Shown: positions 16,262 through 24,936, counted from the stretch's first letter. The stretch is 64,000 nt of DNA from an uncultured bacterium (GCA_903888485.1 CAISTS010000045.1:1-64000), one strand, 5' to 3'. Notes: generated by a model from the letters alone, not told the origin. Translations and numbers: made by a program.

Positions 16262-17014
16262 ATGACCACCAGCAAGCCCGCCCCGAACCAGGCCACGCTC
16301 CATCGTATGGTGATGGAGAAGCACGTCTGTCCTTTCGGTGTGAAATCCAAACATCTCCTGGAAAGCAAAGGGTTTACGGTCGACGACAACTGGCTGACGA
16401 CGCGCGAGCAGACCGAAGCCTTCAAGATCAAGTACAACGTCAAGACCACGCCGCAGACATTCATTAACGGCGCGCGTATCGGCGGATACGACGACCTGCG
16501 CCGCCACTTCGGCAAGAAAGTGCGCGATCCCAAGGCGCTGACGTACAAGCCGGTCATCGCCGTGTTCGCGACCACAGCGCTGATGGCGCTCGCCGCCAGC
16601 ATGGCGGCCTTCGGCTCGCCCCTTACCATACGCGCCGGCGAGTGGTTCATCGCCTTCAGCATGTGCGTGCTCGCCATCCTCAAGCTGCGCGACATCGAGA
16701 GCTTTTCGAACATGTTCATCGGCTATGACTTGCTGGCGCGCCGCTGGATTCCGTACAGCTACATTTACCCTTTCGCCGAACTGCTGGCAGGCGTGTTGAT
16801 GACGGCCGACGTGCTGACAGTTGTGGCTAACCCCACGGCGCTGTTCATCGGCGTCATCGGTGCGGTCTCGGTGTTCAAAGCGGTCTACGTCGATAAGCGC
16901 GAGCTCAAATGCGCCTGCGTCGGCGGCGACAGCAACGTGCCGCTGGGTTTCATCTCGCTGACGGAAAACTTAATGATGATCGCCATGGCGGTCTGGATGA
17001 TCGCGTCTCACTGA
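16262..17014 (+). CDS. glutaredoxin domain fused to MauE/DoxX-like membrane domain
   Basis: A 250-residue protein. I chose the ATG at 16262 (MTTSKPAPNQATLHRMVMEK); a GAAGGA site lies upstream, and the longer frame from 16148 has no signal. Residues about 15-85 form a glutaredoxin: HVCPFGVKSKHLLESKGFTV and the TTPQTFINGARIGGYDDLRR block. The active site is CPFG, so only the first catalytic Cys remains. Residues about 95-250 are a MauE-type membrane domain with about five hydrophobic segments and a cysteine pair in ELKCACVGG. MauE proteins help disulfide formation in the periplasm (methylamine dehydrogenase maturation). The fusion suggests thiol-redox transfer at the inner membrane; the substrate is unknown. 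Confidence 0.8.
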   Translation: MTTSKPAPNQATLHRMVMEKHVCPFGVKSKHLLESKGFTVDDNWLTTREQTEAFKIKYNVKTTPQTFINGARIGGYDDLRRHFGKKVRDPKALTYKPVIAVFATTALMALAASMAAFGSPLTIRAGEWFIAFSMCVLAILKLRDIESFSNMFIGYDLLARRWIPYSYIYPFAELLAGVLMTADVLTVVANPTALFIGVIGAVSVFKAVYVDKRELKCACVGGDSNVPLGFISLTENLMMIAMAVWMIASH

Positions 17015-17093
17015 TTGGACCTAGGCTCCCTGGACTCCTGCTTCGGCACGGGCGTAGCCTGATCGCCGAGGAAAGCAAACCAGGGAGGATGTC

Positions 17094-17561
17094 ATGAGTG
17101 AGGAAAACACGATCAGCCGCCGCTCCGCTTTTGCCGCGGGCGCCGCCGCGCTGTTGCTCGCCGGGTTCGCGGGCGAAGCCAAGGCCGAGATGAGCGCGGC
17201 CGAGAAGGCCAATATCAAAGTCGTCGACGATTTCCTCGCCATCTGGGCCAAGCCCGACACCGACGTCGCCAAGGCGCTGACGTTCTTCACCGACGACTGC
17301 GTTGTGCGCATGTCGGAGAACAAGCCGGCGCTCACCGGAAAGACCGCGCTCGGCCAGGGCTTTGCCGATCTGCTCAAGACCGGCCGCTACGGCATCAAGA
17401 GTCTGTCCACCTTCGCGCGCGGTCCGGTCGTCGCCAACGACCGCGTCGATTGGAAGATCGAGGACGGCGGCAAGCGCGGCGCCGAATTCCCCATTGCAGG
17501 CGTATTCGTCGTGCGGAACGGCAAAATCGCGGAATGGTCGGACTACCTCGCCAAAGCCTAA
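17094..17561 (+). CDS. Tat-exported NTF2-like (SnoaL/limonene-epoxide-hydrolase-fold) protein
   Basis: A 155-residue protein behind an excellent GGGAGGA site. The leader has twin arginines (ISRRSAFAAGAAALLLAGFA, cleavage near AKAE). The mature 120 residues have the cone-shaped NTF2 fold pattern: EKANIKVVDDFLAIW, FFTDDCVVRMSE, a hydrophobic middle and VFVVRNGKIAEWSDYL at the end, which is very characteristic of SnoaL and limonene-1,2-epoxide hydrolase-like proteins. Such proteins are small-molecule isomerases, hydrolases or binding proteins. The specific activity cannot be read. The broken gene at 6450-6662 is a probable paralogue. Confidence 0.8.
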   Translation: MSEENTISRRSAFAAGAAALLLAGFAGEAKAEMSAAEKANIKVVDDFLAIWAKPDTDVAKALTFFTDDCVVRMSENKPALTGKTALGQGFADLLKTGRYGIKSLSTFARGPVVANDRVDWKIEDGGKRGAEFPIAGVFVVRNGKIAEWSDYLAKA

Positions 17562-17740
17562 GTCGGGGGTTTGTAAATTTTGTAAAGCTCCTGCCGCGCG
17601 ATGCAATCGGCCTGTGGGGCTGCTGGAAGGCTTACGTCGCGTGTCCGCGCTCTGTCGCCGCCCGTGAATTTGCGGGCGACATTCGGCGCGTTTGACGTAA
17701 AATGCCGGCCCTTCCGACGATTTCCAGCGAGCCCACACAC

Positions 17741-19909
17741 ATGTCCAACGCCGTTTCCGTCCACGGTCTTTCGGTTGACCAACAACTCCATAGCTTCATC
17801 GACAAAGACGTTCTGCCGCTCGTCGGATTGAAGTCCGCCGACTTCTGGAAAGGCTTCGCCGCGCTCCTAGGTGAGCTAGCGCCGCGCAACCGTGCCCTGC
17901 TCGCCGAGCGCGATCGACTGCAGGGTTTGATCGATGAATGGCACCGCGCGCGGCGCGGCAAGGATATCGACGCGGCCGCCTACGAATCTTTTCTGCACGA
18001 GATCGGTTATCTGCAGTACGAAGGCGCCGACTTCAAGGTCAGCACCAAAAACGTCGATCCCGAGGTCGCCGAGATCGCCGGTCCCCAGCTTGTCGTGCCG
18101 CTGATCAACACGCGCTTTGCCTTGAACGCCGCCAATGCGCGCTGGGGCAGTTTGTATGACGCCTTCTACGGCACCGACGTGCTCGGCCCGCCGCCGACGG
18201 CCAAAGGCTACGACGCGGCGCGCGGCGCGGCCGTGATCGCCAAGGCGCGTGCGTGGCTTGACCAGACGGTACCGCTGGCCAGCGGCTCACATGCCGATGT
18301 CACGGGATACAGTGTTTCAGGCGGCGTGCTCCACGCGGTGCTGAAGGATAACAGCACGACGGGGCTCAAAGACCCCACTCTCTTGCGTGGATATAGCGGC
18401 GCGGCCGATGCGCCCACGGGCATCCTTATTCGCCACAACGGCCTGCATTTCGAGATCGTCATCGACCGCAAGCATCCGATTGGCAAGGACGATGCTGCCG
18501 GCGTGTCTGACGTCTTGGTGGAGTCCGCGCTCACCACCATCATGGACTGCGAGGACAGTGTCGCCGCCGTCGATGCCGCCGACAAGGTGGCGGTCTACCG
18601 CAACTGGCTCGGCCTCATGAAGGGCGACCTCACCGCCAAATTCGACAAAGGCGGCAAGCAGGTCGACCGTTCGCTCTCGCCCGACCGCAGCTACACCGGC
18701 GCGGACGGCAAGCCGGTCGTACTGCCGGGACGCAGTCTTATGCTCGTGCGCAATGTCGGTCACCTGATGACCAATGATGCGGTGCTGCTGGCCGACGGCA
18801 AGGAAATCCCCGAGGGCATCCTCGACGGTGTCGTGACTTCGCTCATTGCTCTGATCGATCTCAAAGGGCTGGGCAAATACAAGAACAGCCGCACCGGCTC
18901 GGTCTATATCGTCAAACCGAAGATGCATGGACCGGCTGAAGCCGCCTTCACCAACCTCATCTGCGAGAAGGTCGAAGACCTGATCGGCATGACGCGCCAC
19001 ACGATCAAGGTCGGCATCATGGACGAGGAGCGCCGCACGACGCTCAACCTCAAGGAATGCATCCGTGCCCTGAAAGACCGCGTGTTTTTCATCAACACCG
19101 GCTTCCTGGACCGCACGGGCGATGAGATCCACACCTCCATGCAGGCCGGCGCGGTCATCCGCAAAGCCGACATGAAGTCGTCCAAGTGGCTGTTGGCTTA
19201 CGAGAACTCCAACGTCGATACGGGGCTGGCCTGCGGCTTCCCCGGCCACGCCCAGATCGGCAAAGGCATGTGGGCCATGCCCGACCGCATGGCCGAGATG
19301 CTAGCCACCAAGGCCGGGCATCCCAAGGCCGGCGCGAACACGGCCTGGGTGCCGTCGCCGACGGCGGCGACACTGCATGCGCTGCACTATCACGAGGTCG
19401 ATGTGCGTGCGCGGCAGAAAGAACTGGCGTCACGTCCGCGCGCGGCCCGGCGCGACATCATGACCATCCCGCTGGCCGGTCAGGTCAATTGGTCGCCCGA
19501 ACAAGTGCGCGCCGAGATCGAGAACAACGTGCAGGGCCTCTTGGGCTACACCGTGCATTGGATCAACCAGGGCGTCGGCTGCTCGAAGGTCGCCGACGTC
19601 AACAACGTCGGGCTGATGGAGGACCGTGCCACGGTGCGCATCTCCAGCCAGCATGTGGCCAACTGGCTGCTGCACGGTATCTGCACGGAAGCCGAAGTCC
19701 TGGACGCCATGAAGCGCATGGCCAAAGTGGTCGACGAGCAGAACAGACACGTCGCCGGCTACCGTCCGCTCGCACCCGACTACGAGAACGGGCTGGCCTT
19801 CCAGGCGGCACGGGACTTAATCTTCCAGGGTGTGCAGCAACCCAACGGCTACACCGAGCCGGTGCTGCACGCGTATCGCCGGAAGTATAAGAGCCAGAAC
19901 GGAGCCTGA
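17741..19909 (+). CDS. glcB: malate synthase G
   Basis: A 722-residue protein, the usual length for the monomeric G isoform. It condenses glyoxylate with acetyl-CoA to malate in the glyoxylate bypass and glycolate use. Visible landmarks are the N-terminal [11 protein letters not shown].., the catalytic-domain segments [91 protein letters not shown] and [12 protein letters not shown]. The chosen ATG at 17741 gives the standard N terminus; upstream in-frame sequence to 17702 is unlikely. The stop overlaps the start of the phosphofructokinase gene by one base, so the two are one translational unit. Confidence 0.95.
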   Translation: MSNAVSVHGLSVDQQLHSFIDKDVLPLVGLKSADFWKGFAALLGELAPRNRALLAERDRLQGLIDEWHRARRGKDIDAAAYESFLHEIGYLQYEGADFKVSTKNVDPEVAEIAGPQLVVPLINTRFALNAANARWGSLYDAFYGTDVLGPPPTAKGYDAARGAAVIAKARAWLDQTVPLASGSHADVTGYSVSGGVLHAVLKDNSTTGLKDPTLLRGYSGAADAPTGILIRHNGLHFEIVIDRKHPIGKDDAAGVSDVLVESALTTIMDCEDSVAAVDAADKVAVYRNWLGLMKGDLTAKFDKGGKQVDRSLSPDRSYTGADGKPVVLPGRSLMLVRNVGHLMTNDAVLLADGKEIPEGILDGVVTSLIALIDLKGLGKYKNSRTGSVYIVKPKMHGPAEAAFTNLICEKVEDLIGMTRHTIKVGIMDEERRTTLNLKECIRALKDRVFFINTGFLDRTGDEIHTSMQAGAVIRKADMKSSKWLLAYENSNVDTGLACGFPGHAQIGKGMWAMPDRMAEMLATKAGHPKAGANTAWVPSPTAATLHALHYHEVDVRARQKELASRPRAARRDIMTIPLAGQVNWSPEQVRAEIENNVQGLLGYTVHWINQGVGCSKVADVNNVGLMEDRATVRISSQHVANWLLHGICTEAEVLDAMKRMAKVVDEQNRHVAGYRPLAPDYENGLAFQAARDLIFQGVQQPNGYTEPVLHAYRRKYKSQNGA

Positions 19910-20970
19910 TGGCCATCAAGAAGATCGGCATCCTCACCAGCGGCGGCGACTGCGCCGGCCTCAACGCCGTCATCCGCGCTGCCGCCCATGCGGCCATCGG
20001 GCGCGGTTGGGACGTGCTGGGCTTGCGCAACGGTCATCTCGGTCTCTTGCAATCACCGCCGGATGTGGTGCAACTCACCGCTGACGCCGTGCGCGGCGGT
20101 GACCTCTTGCGCGCCGGCGGCACGTTCCTCGGCACCACCAATATCGGCGATCCTTTCGCTTATCCGGGACCCGACGGCACGAAGACCGACAGCTCGCGCG
20201 AAGAGATCGCGGCGATGAAGGCGCTCGGCCTCGATGCCCTTGTCGTCATCGGCGGCGACGGCAGCATGCGGCTCTTCGACCGGCTGCTGGCGCCGGCGGG
20301 CATTCCCTGGGTCGGCGTGCCCAAGACCATCGACAACGACGTGCCCGGCACCGATTTCGCCGTAGGTTTCTTCTCGGCGGTGGAAGTTGTGAGCGAGGCG
20401 CTCGACCGCTTGTCGTCTACCGCGGCGAGCCATCGCCGCATCATGGTGCTCGAGGTCATGGGCCGCGATTCCGGGTACATCGCGCTTTATGGCGGCGTTG
20501 CCGGTGGCGCCGACGCCATCCTGATGCCTGAATTTCCCTACGATCTTGACGACGTCGCCGCGCACATCAAGCACATCACGCACAATCGCCCGGGCCCCGT
20601 GCTGATCGTCGCCGCCGAGGGCATCAATCGCCCGCCCGATGATCGTCGCCATGGCAGCAGCATCGGCGCGGCCATCGCGACGGGCCTGCAGCAGCGCACC
20701 GGCTTCGAAGCGCGCTGCACGGTGCTCGGCTACACACAGCGGGGCGGATCGCCCGCGCCCTTCGACCGGCTGCTGGCCTCCTCCTTCGGCGTGCGTGCCG
20801 TGGACCTTTTGGCCGACGGCGCGAACCGCTGCCTGACCGCATGGCGCGGGGGAATGGTGACCCATGTCCCCATGGAAGGGGTGGTCACGGGCCCGCGTTT
20901 CGTCTCGCCCAAGGACGATTTGGTCCGCGCCGCCCGAAGTATCGGAACTTATGTCGGCGCAATCCCTTAA
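19909..20970 (+). CDS. 6-phosphofructokinase family protein (ATP or PPi donor uncertain)
   Basis: A 353-residue phosphofructokinase. The N terminus KKIGILTSGGDCAGLNAVIR, the donor-site motif GGDGSMRLF, the catalytic PKTIDNDVPGTDFAVGF and MGRDSGYIAL are all present. Donor specificity is set by two positions: Gly in GGDGS favours ATP, while Lys in PKTIDND (instead of PGTIDND) is typical of PPi-dependent or intermediate-group enzymes, so the donor is unclear. PPi-dependent forms act reversibly in glycolysis and gluconeogenesis. The ATG overlaps the TGA of malate synthase (TGATG). Coupling with malate synthase suggests a role during growth on C2 compounds, where gluconeogenic flux is needed; this is inference. 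Confidence 0.88.
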   Translation: MAIKKIGILTSGGDCAGLNAVIRAAAHAAIGRGWDVLGLRNGHLGLLQSPPDVVQLTADAVRGGDLLRAGGTFLGTTNIGDPFAYPGPDGTKTDSSREEIAAMKALGLDALVVIGGDGSMRLFDRLLAPAGIPWVGVPKTIDNDVPGTDFAVGFFSAVEVVSEALDRLSSTAASHRRIMVLEVMGRDSGYIALYGGVAGGADAILMPEFPYDLDDVAAHIKHITHNRPGPVLIVAAEGINRPPDDRRHGSSIGAAIATGLQQRTGFEARCTVLGYTQRGGSPAPFDRLLASSFGVRAVDLLADGANRCLTAWRGGMVTHVPMEGVVTGPRFVSPKDDLVRAARSIGTYVGAIP

Positions 20971-20978
20971 GAAGGGTC

Positions 20979-22238
20979 ATGGACACACCTCGGGCCAAGT
21001 TATCTTTCCTGAAGAGCCTCGGCCCCGGACTCGTTACCGGTGCCGCCGACGATGACCCGAGCGGTATCGCAACCTACAGCCAGATCGGCGCGCAGTTCGG
21101 CTACGGCCTTGCCTGGACTCTTCCCTTCAGTTTCCCATTCATGGCGGTGATCCAGGAAATCGCGGCGCGCATCGGCTGCGTCAGCGGTTGCGGCATTGCG
21201 CAGAATCTGCGGCGGCACTACTCGCCTTGGTTGTTGCGCTGTGTAGTCGGGTTGCTGCTCCTCGCCAATGTCATCAATCTCGGCGCTGATCTTGGCGCTA
21301 TGGCGGCGGCGGTCGGTTTGCTCATCGGGGGGCCCGAACTGGTTTATGCGCTGGCGTTCGGCCTCGTCTGCATACTGCTCGAGGTGTTCCTCACCTACGA
21401 GACCTATGCGCGCGTGCTCAAGTGGATCACGCTTTCACTCTTCGCCTATGTTGCGGTCGTCATTGCCGTCGATGTGCCATGGGGCGCGGCGCTCCGCACA
21501 ACCGTGCTACCGCACTTTGTGTTCGATCAGGCCCACGCCACGGCGCTCGTCGCCGTGCTCGGCACCACGATCAGCCCGTATCTCTTTTTCTGGCAGGCGG
21601 GCCAGGAAGTCGAGGAACGGTTGCGTCGCCATGCCAAGTCACTGTGCGTCAGCCCGCGCGACGCCGGCGCCGACTTCACGCGCATACGCACGGACACCTT
21701 GGTCGGCATGGGTGTTTCCAATCTCGTGGCGCTGTTCATTGTTTATGCAGCAGCGGCGACGCTCAATGCTCAAGGCGTCACGAACATCCAGACTTCGGCG
21801 CAGGCGGCCGAGGCGCTACGTCCCATCGCCGGCGACCTGACGTTCGCGCTATTTGCCGCCGGGATCATCGGCACCGGAATGCTGGCCGTGCCGGTACTCG
21901 CGGGCGCCTCTGCCTATGCGGTGGCCGAGTTATTCCAGTGGCCCGAAGGCCTCGGCCGCCTTCCGCGCGAAGCCAAGGCATTCTACGGCACGATTGCCGG
22001 CGCAACGCTCGCGGGGGTTGCGCTCAATGTCGTTGCACTCGATCCGATCAAGGCGCTGTACTGGAGCGCGGTCATCAACGGCATCCTTGCCGCTCCTTTG
22101 ATGGCGGTGATGATGTTGATTGCACGCAATCCGCGCGTGATGGGCAGGCTCACGCTGTCCTGGCCGATGGTCATCGGCGGCTGGGCGGCAACCCTGGTGA
22201 TGGCGGGCGCCGCGCTGGTGTTTTTCTTCGCGTTCTGA
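20979..22238 (+). CDS. Nramp-related divalent metal transporter with non-canonical DPSG motif
   Basis: A 419-residue membrane protein with about eleven hydrophobic segments. The ATG at 20979 sits nine bases after the phosphofructokinase stop behind GAAGGG. TM1 reads GPGLVTGAADDDPSGIATYS: the metal-binding DPGN of true Nramp manganese/iron carriers is replaced by DPSG. The TM6 region reads TTISPYLFFWQAGQEVEE in place of the conserved A/MPH motif with its metal-ligand Met. Such replacements mark the Nramp-related branches, some of which carry Mg2+ rather than Mn2+/Fe2+. Metal and direction are therefore uncertain. The same-strand spacing suggests co-transcription with glcB and the kinase. Confidence 0.85.
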   Translation: MDTPRAKLSFLKSLGPGLVTGAADDDPSGIATYSQIGAQFGYGLAWTLPFSFPFMAVIQEIAARIGCVSGCGIAQNLRRHYSPWLLRCVVGLLLLANVINLGADLGAMAAAVGLLIGGPELVYALAFGLVCILLEVFLTYETYARVLKWITLSLFAYVAVVIAVDVPWGAALRTTVLPHFVFDQAHATALVAVLGTTISPYLFFWQAGQEVEERLRRHAKSLCVSPRDAGADFTRIRTDTLVGMGVSNLVALFIVYAAAATLNAQGVTNIQTSAQAAEALRPIAGDLTFALFAAGIIGTGMLAVPVLAGASAYAVAELFQWPEGLGRLPREAKAFYGTIAGATLAGVALNVVALDPIKALYWSAVINGILAAPLMAVMMLIARNPRVMGRLTLSWPMVIGGWAATLVMAGAALVFFFAF

Positions 22239-22289
22239 TCGGGCGCCGCGCTCACCCGGCGCGTAAATCGGGCGTCCTCAAACCAAGTC

Positions 22290-22315
22290 GGAACAAGGCC
22301 ACTTAGCCTGGCGTT
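22290..22315 (+). promoter_or_regulatory. EcfG-type (GSR sigma) promoter, exact match
   Basis: GGAAC (22290-22294), 17-base spacer, CGTT (22312-22315). This matches the alphaproteobacterial EcfG consensus GGAAC-N16/17-CGTT exactly. It lies 52 bases before the SH3b-protein start at 22368 and marks the left border of the stress island. Confidence 0.75.
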
Positions 22316-22367
22316 TCCTTATCAACGCTGCTGATGCAGAAAATCCTTTCCTGATTGAGGCACAATA

Positions 22368-22805
22368 ATGCGCCGCGCACCTTTCATCGTCATTGGAATG
22401 CTTTCCCTGCCATTGTTCTTCACCGCAGTAGCCCAGGCCGCCAGCCCGATCCCCCAGTCCGCCGATGGCAAGCTCGCCAGCGCCGTTCAGATGCGCTCCG
22501 GACCCGGAGATGAATTCCCCGCGGTGACGCGTCTGGCCAAAAACCTCAACGTTGATATCCACGGTTGTCTCAAGAGCTGGGACTGGTGCGACGTCTCCTG
22601 GCGCGGCAACCGCGGCTGGGTGCCTGCCGAAGCCATCGACTATCGCCGCGGCGCCGAGCGCGTGTCGGTGAGGGAACATGGCAGCGAGTTGGGCGTCCCA
22701 GAGGTGACCTTCCAGATCAATTCCTATTGGGACGACCACTACAACAACCAGCTCTTCTACGGCGATCGCGAGCGCCTGCGTCAAAACGCAAGCTTCGCCC
22801 GGTAG
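22368..22805 (+). CDS. exported SH3b-domain protein
   Basis: A 145-residue protein with a Sec signal (MRRAPFIVIGMLSLPLFFTA, cleavage near AQA-A). Residues about 35-95 form a bacterial SH3 domain: VQMRSGPGDEFPAVTRL, then a DIHGCLKSWDWCDVSWRGNRGWV block with two cysteines. These domains bind cell-wall peptides. The C-terminal 45 residues are aromatic and charged without a known family. An exact EcfG promoter 52 bases upstream places it in the general stress regulon, in keeping with a role in envelope maintenance (inference). Confidence 0.82.
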   Translation: MRRAPFIVIGMLSLPLFFTAVAQAASPIPQSADGKLASAVQMRSGPGDEFPAVTRLAKNLNVDIHGCLKSWDWCDVSWRGNRGWVPAEAIDYRRGAERVSVREHGSELGVPEVTFQINSYWDDHYNNQLFYGDRERLRQNASFAR

Positions 22806-22810
22806 TTGCA

Positions 22811-22836
22811 GAAACTTCCGACGGCCCTGGAGCGTT
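22811..22836 (+). promoter_or_regulatory. weak EcfG-type promoter candidate
   Basis: GAAAC (22811-22815), 17-base spacer, CGTT (22833-22836). One mismatch in the -35 element (GAAAC for GGAAC). It lies 31 bases before the start of the 71-residue membrane protein at 22868. Confidence 0.35.
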
Positions 22837-22867
22837 TCATCGCCACAGATCGTTTCAGGAGGCCATC

Positions 22868-23083
22868 ATGCGCGTAGGTAGGTACATGGACATTACACCC
22901 GAACGTGGTTCGTCGGCGTCATCCGATCACCCGGATGCGACCAACATCACCAGGAACCCAGAAGATCTTTCGACGGACGAAATCCGCCAGGGCGTCACCG
23001 GTAACGGCGTGCGTTACGTGCTCGCCATCTCGCTGGGCGCGGCCCTCGTTGGCCTCGGCCTCGCATGGGTTCTCGTAGTCTAA
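22868..23083 (+). CDS. small single-TM membrane protein
   Basis: A 71-residue protein. The ATG at 22868 follows CAGGAGG, a near-perfect ribosome binding site. The first 45 residues are polar (RYMDITPERGSSASSDHPDA). The C-terminal 24 form one transmembrane helix (GVRYVLAISLGAALVGLGLA). No family recognised. It sits between two genes with exact EcfG promoters, has its own weak candidate, and is followed by a strong terminator, so it is probably a stress-induced inner-membrane protein. Confidence 0.65.
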   Translation: MRVGRYMDITPERGSSASSDHPDATNITRNPEDLSTDEIRQGVTGNGVRYVLAISLGAALVGLGLAWVLVV

Positions 23084-23097
23084 GCTTTACGGCAGAG

Positions 23098-23142
23098 CGC
23101 CTCCCGCACTGCGGAACAAAGCAGTGCGGGAGGCGTTTCTTT
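23098..23142 (+). terminator. strong intrinsic terminator
   Basis: Perfect 15-bp stem: CGCCTCCCGCACTGC (23098-23112) pairs with GCAGTGCGGGAGGCG (23121-23135) around the 8-base loop GGAACAAA, followed by TTTCTTT. It ends the transcript of the 71-residue protein gene. The loop and the 3' foot also form the next promoter. Confidence 0.9.
23113..23137 (+). promoter_or_regulatory. exact EcfG-type promoter embedded in the terminator hairpin
   Basis: GGAAC (23113-23117, the terminator loop), 16-base spacer, CGTT (23134-23137, the end of the 3' arm and the start of the T-run). It lies 37 bases before the csbD-like start at 23175. Confidence 0.7.
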
Positions 23143-23174
23143 GCATGTCCGCACCCAGACAAAGGAATGGTTCA

Positions 23175-23375
23175 ATGAATTGGGATCAAGTCGCCGGCAA
23201 TTGGAAGCAGATGAAGGGCAAGGTTCGCGAACAGTGGGGCGATCTCACCGACGACGACATCGACCGCATCGCAGGCAAACGCGATCAGCTCATCGGCCTC
23301 GTCCAGGAACGCTACGGCATCCAGAAGGACATCGCCGAGACGCAAGTGAAGGAATGGGAAAAGCTGCTGCATTAG
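23175..23375 (+). CDS. CsbD-family stress protein
   Basis: A 66-residue protein, the standard CsbD length. It reads MNWDQVAGNWKQMKGKVREQ, then WGDLTDDDIDRIAGKRDQLI and ERYGIQKDIAETQVKEWEK, the family pattern. CsbD proteins are small acidic/basic cytoplasmic proteins abundant under general stress in many bacteria; their mechanism is unknown. The ATG at 23175 follows AAAGGA. An exact EcfG promoter lies 37 bases upstream and a terminator 22 bases downstream, so it is a single-gene stress transcript. Confidence 0.92.
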   Translation: MNWDQVAGNWKQMKGKVREQWGDLTDDDIDRIAGKRDQLIGLVQERYGIQKDIAETQVKEWEKLLH

Positions 23376-23397
23376 GCGGCTTACCCCACCAATCCGA

Positions 23398-23434
23398 CGG
23401 GAGCGGCGAGGCCCAGCCAGCCGCTCCCGTTTTG
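23398..23434 (+). terminator. intrinsic terminator after the csbD-like gene
   Basis: CGGGAGCGGC (23398-23407) pairs with GCCGCTCCCG (23420-23429), 12-base loop, then TTTTG. It separates the csbD-like transcript from the AI-2E family gene. Confidence 0.8.
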
Positions 23435-23460
23435 CTATCTGCCTTTAGGCATCTTCTCAG

Positions 23461-24597
23461 ATGTTGCGCTCCGTAAGCACCCTCGCACTCGCGCTGCTGA
23501 TCCTGGCCAGCATTCTGGTGGCCGGCCTGATCTATGCCGCCGGCGACATCCTGGCGATGTTCTTCATCGCCTTCCTGCTGGCCTATCTGTTCGATCCTTT
23601 GGCGGGGTGGATGGAGCGCCGCGGCATTCCGCGCCCCGTCGCCGCGCTGCTCATCACCGGCGGCTTGATCGTGCTCGTTGGCGGGGCCATCGCCGTGCTG
23701 GGACCGATCGTGTACCAGGAGATGCAGGGGCTTCTGCGCAGCCTGCAATCGGCCTTCAGCGAGGGCCTTGTGCATGTGCGACGGGAACTTGTCCCCTACC
23801 TTTCGATCCTGCGCCCCCTCGGCCTCGACGGGCTTGTGCGCCAAGCGCCAGCCGCCGCCGCCAACGGCGATATCAGCAAGCCCCTGGCCTCGGTGGTCAG
23901 CGGCGGCATCGCCTTCGCCGGCACCATGGGCCTCGCGCTGCTCGCGCCCGTGGTCACCTTCTACCTCCTGAAAGATTGGCCGCGCATGCTGATCCGCGTA
24001 CTCAAGGAAGTCCCGCCGGCCAAGCGGCCGATGGTGCGCAGCCTTGCGTGCCAGATCGACGATGTGCTGTCGGCATTCATCCACGGCCAGGCCTGGGTAT
24101 GCTTGTGCGTCGGCGTAATGTACGCCGTTGGACTAGGCGTCCTCGACTTCAAGTACGGCATCGTGCTTGGCCTGATGTCCGGCGCGCTCAAGTTCCTGCC
24201 CTACGTCGGCACCGCCATTGGGCTCACGGCGACGCTTGCCACCGCCGTCAGCCAGGCAGGCTGGGACGGCTGGATTCTGGCCGGGATCGGGGCCACGTTC
24301 TTCATCGTTGAGGTGATTGAGTCCAGCATCCTGTCGCCGCGCATCATCGGCGGCCGCGTGCATATGGCGCCGGCGCTGGTGATCTTTGCGGTACTCCTGG
24401 GCGGAAAATTGCTCGGCGTTATCGGCGTGTTCATCGCCATCCCGGTCTTCGCCGTAGCGCGCGTGCTGGTCACGTTCTGGTTCCACCGCGAGCGCGAGTA
24501 CCAGCGCAGTACGCGCCAGCGCCGGATCCGCGGGCTGGGCCGCGACATCTCACCGGATCCCGGCAACAAGATCTTGATCGTGCATGGCAAGCGCTAA
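23461..24597 (+). CDS. AI-2E/PerM-family membrane transporter
   Basis: A 378-residue membrane protein with about eight hydrophobic segments. Family features are an N-terminal pair of helices (TLALALLILASILVAGLIYA, FFIAFLLAYLFDPLAGWMER), a central soluble region, and the conserved C-terminal GLMSGALKFLPYVGTAIGLT, IIGGRVHMAPALVIFAVLLG and IGVFIAIPVFAVARV. The family contains exporters of autoinducer-2 and Na+/H+-type antiporters; the substrate cannot be told. The ribosome binding site is weak. The basic tail (RERE..., RRIRGLGRDIS) is cytoplasmic. It lies inside the stress island but has no EcfG promoter of its own that I can see. Confidence 0.85.
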   Translation: MLRSVSTLALALLILASILVAGLIYAAGDILAMFFIAFLLAYLFDPLAGWMERRGIPRPVAALLITGGLIVLVGGAIAVLGPIVYQEMQGLLRSLQSAFSEGLVHVRRELVPYLSILRPLGLDGLVRQAPAAAANGDISKPLASVVSGGIAFAGTMGLALLAPVVTFYLLKDWPRMLIRVLKEVPPAKRPMVRSLACQIDDVLSAFIHGQAWVCLCVGVMYAVGLGVLDFKYGIVLGLMSGALKFLPYVGTAIGLTATLATAVSQAGWDGWILAGIGATFFIVEVIESSILSPRIIGGRVHMAPALVIFAVLLGGKLLGVIGVFIAIPVFAVARVLVTFWFHREREYQRSTRQRRIRGLGRDISPDPGNKILIVHGKR

Positions 24598-24658
24598 GGA
24601 ATTAATGCGAACCCAAGCAGTTGTGCCAAGGCCCTGCCTGCACATAGGAGAGTCTCAC

Positions 24659-24913
24659 ATGCCCACCCCACAGAAGTACGAAGGCCAAAGAAACGAAGGC
24701 GAAGGCAGCCGCTCGGCCGCCCGCGCCTACAACAAGGCCACCACGGCCTTTGCCAAGTCCGGCAAAGTCGCGCCGGCCGCCAAGGAAGCCAAGCGCGCCA
24801 TGTCCTCGAAGACCGAAGCGCGCGAGATGAAGAAGGCCGAGGAGGTCGGCAAGCGCCCGGCCAAACCGCGCTCTGGGACGAAGTCCCGCGCCAGCGCCCG
24901 CAAATCCCGCTAG
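24659..24913 (+). CDS. small lysine/alanine-rich basic protein
   Basis: An 84-residue protein starting MPTPQKYEGQRNEGEGSRSA behind a good AGGAG site. It is strongly basic, rich in K, A, R and S (AKEAKRAMSSKTEAREMKKA ... KPRSGTKSRASARKSR), and has no hydrophobic core. The C terminus looks like a histone H1-type DNA-binding tail. Such proteins are common near stress genes in alphaproteobacteria and may bind DNA or RNA; this one's role is unknown. It ends just before a bidirectional terminator shared with the PRC-barrel gene on the other strand. Confidence 0.7.
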   Translation: MPTPQKYEGQRNEGEGSRSAARAYNKATTAFAKSGKVAPAAKEAKRAMSSKTEAREMKKAEEVGKRPAKPRSGTKSRASARKSR

Positions 24914-24936
24914 CTTCGCGCGACGCAGCCAACAAA

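Noticed and set aside
24598-24640. EcfG promoter for the basic protein gene (GGAAT-N16-AGTT)
   Set aside because: Mismatches in both elements; not distinguishable from chance.
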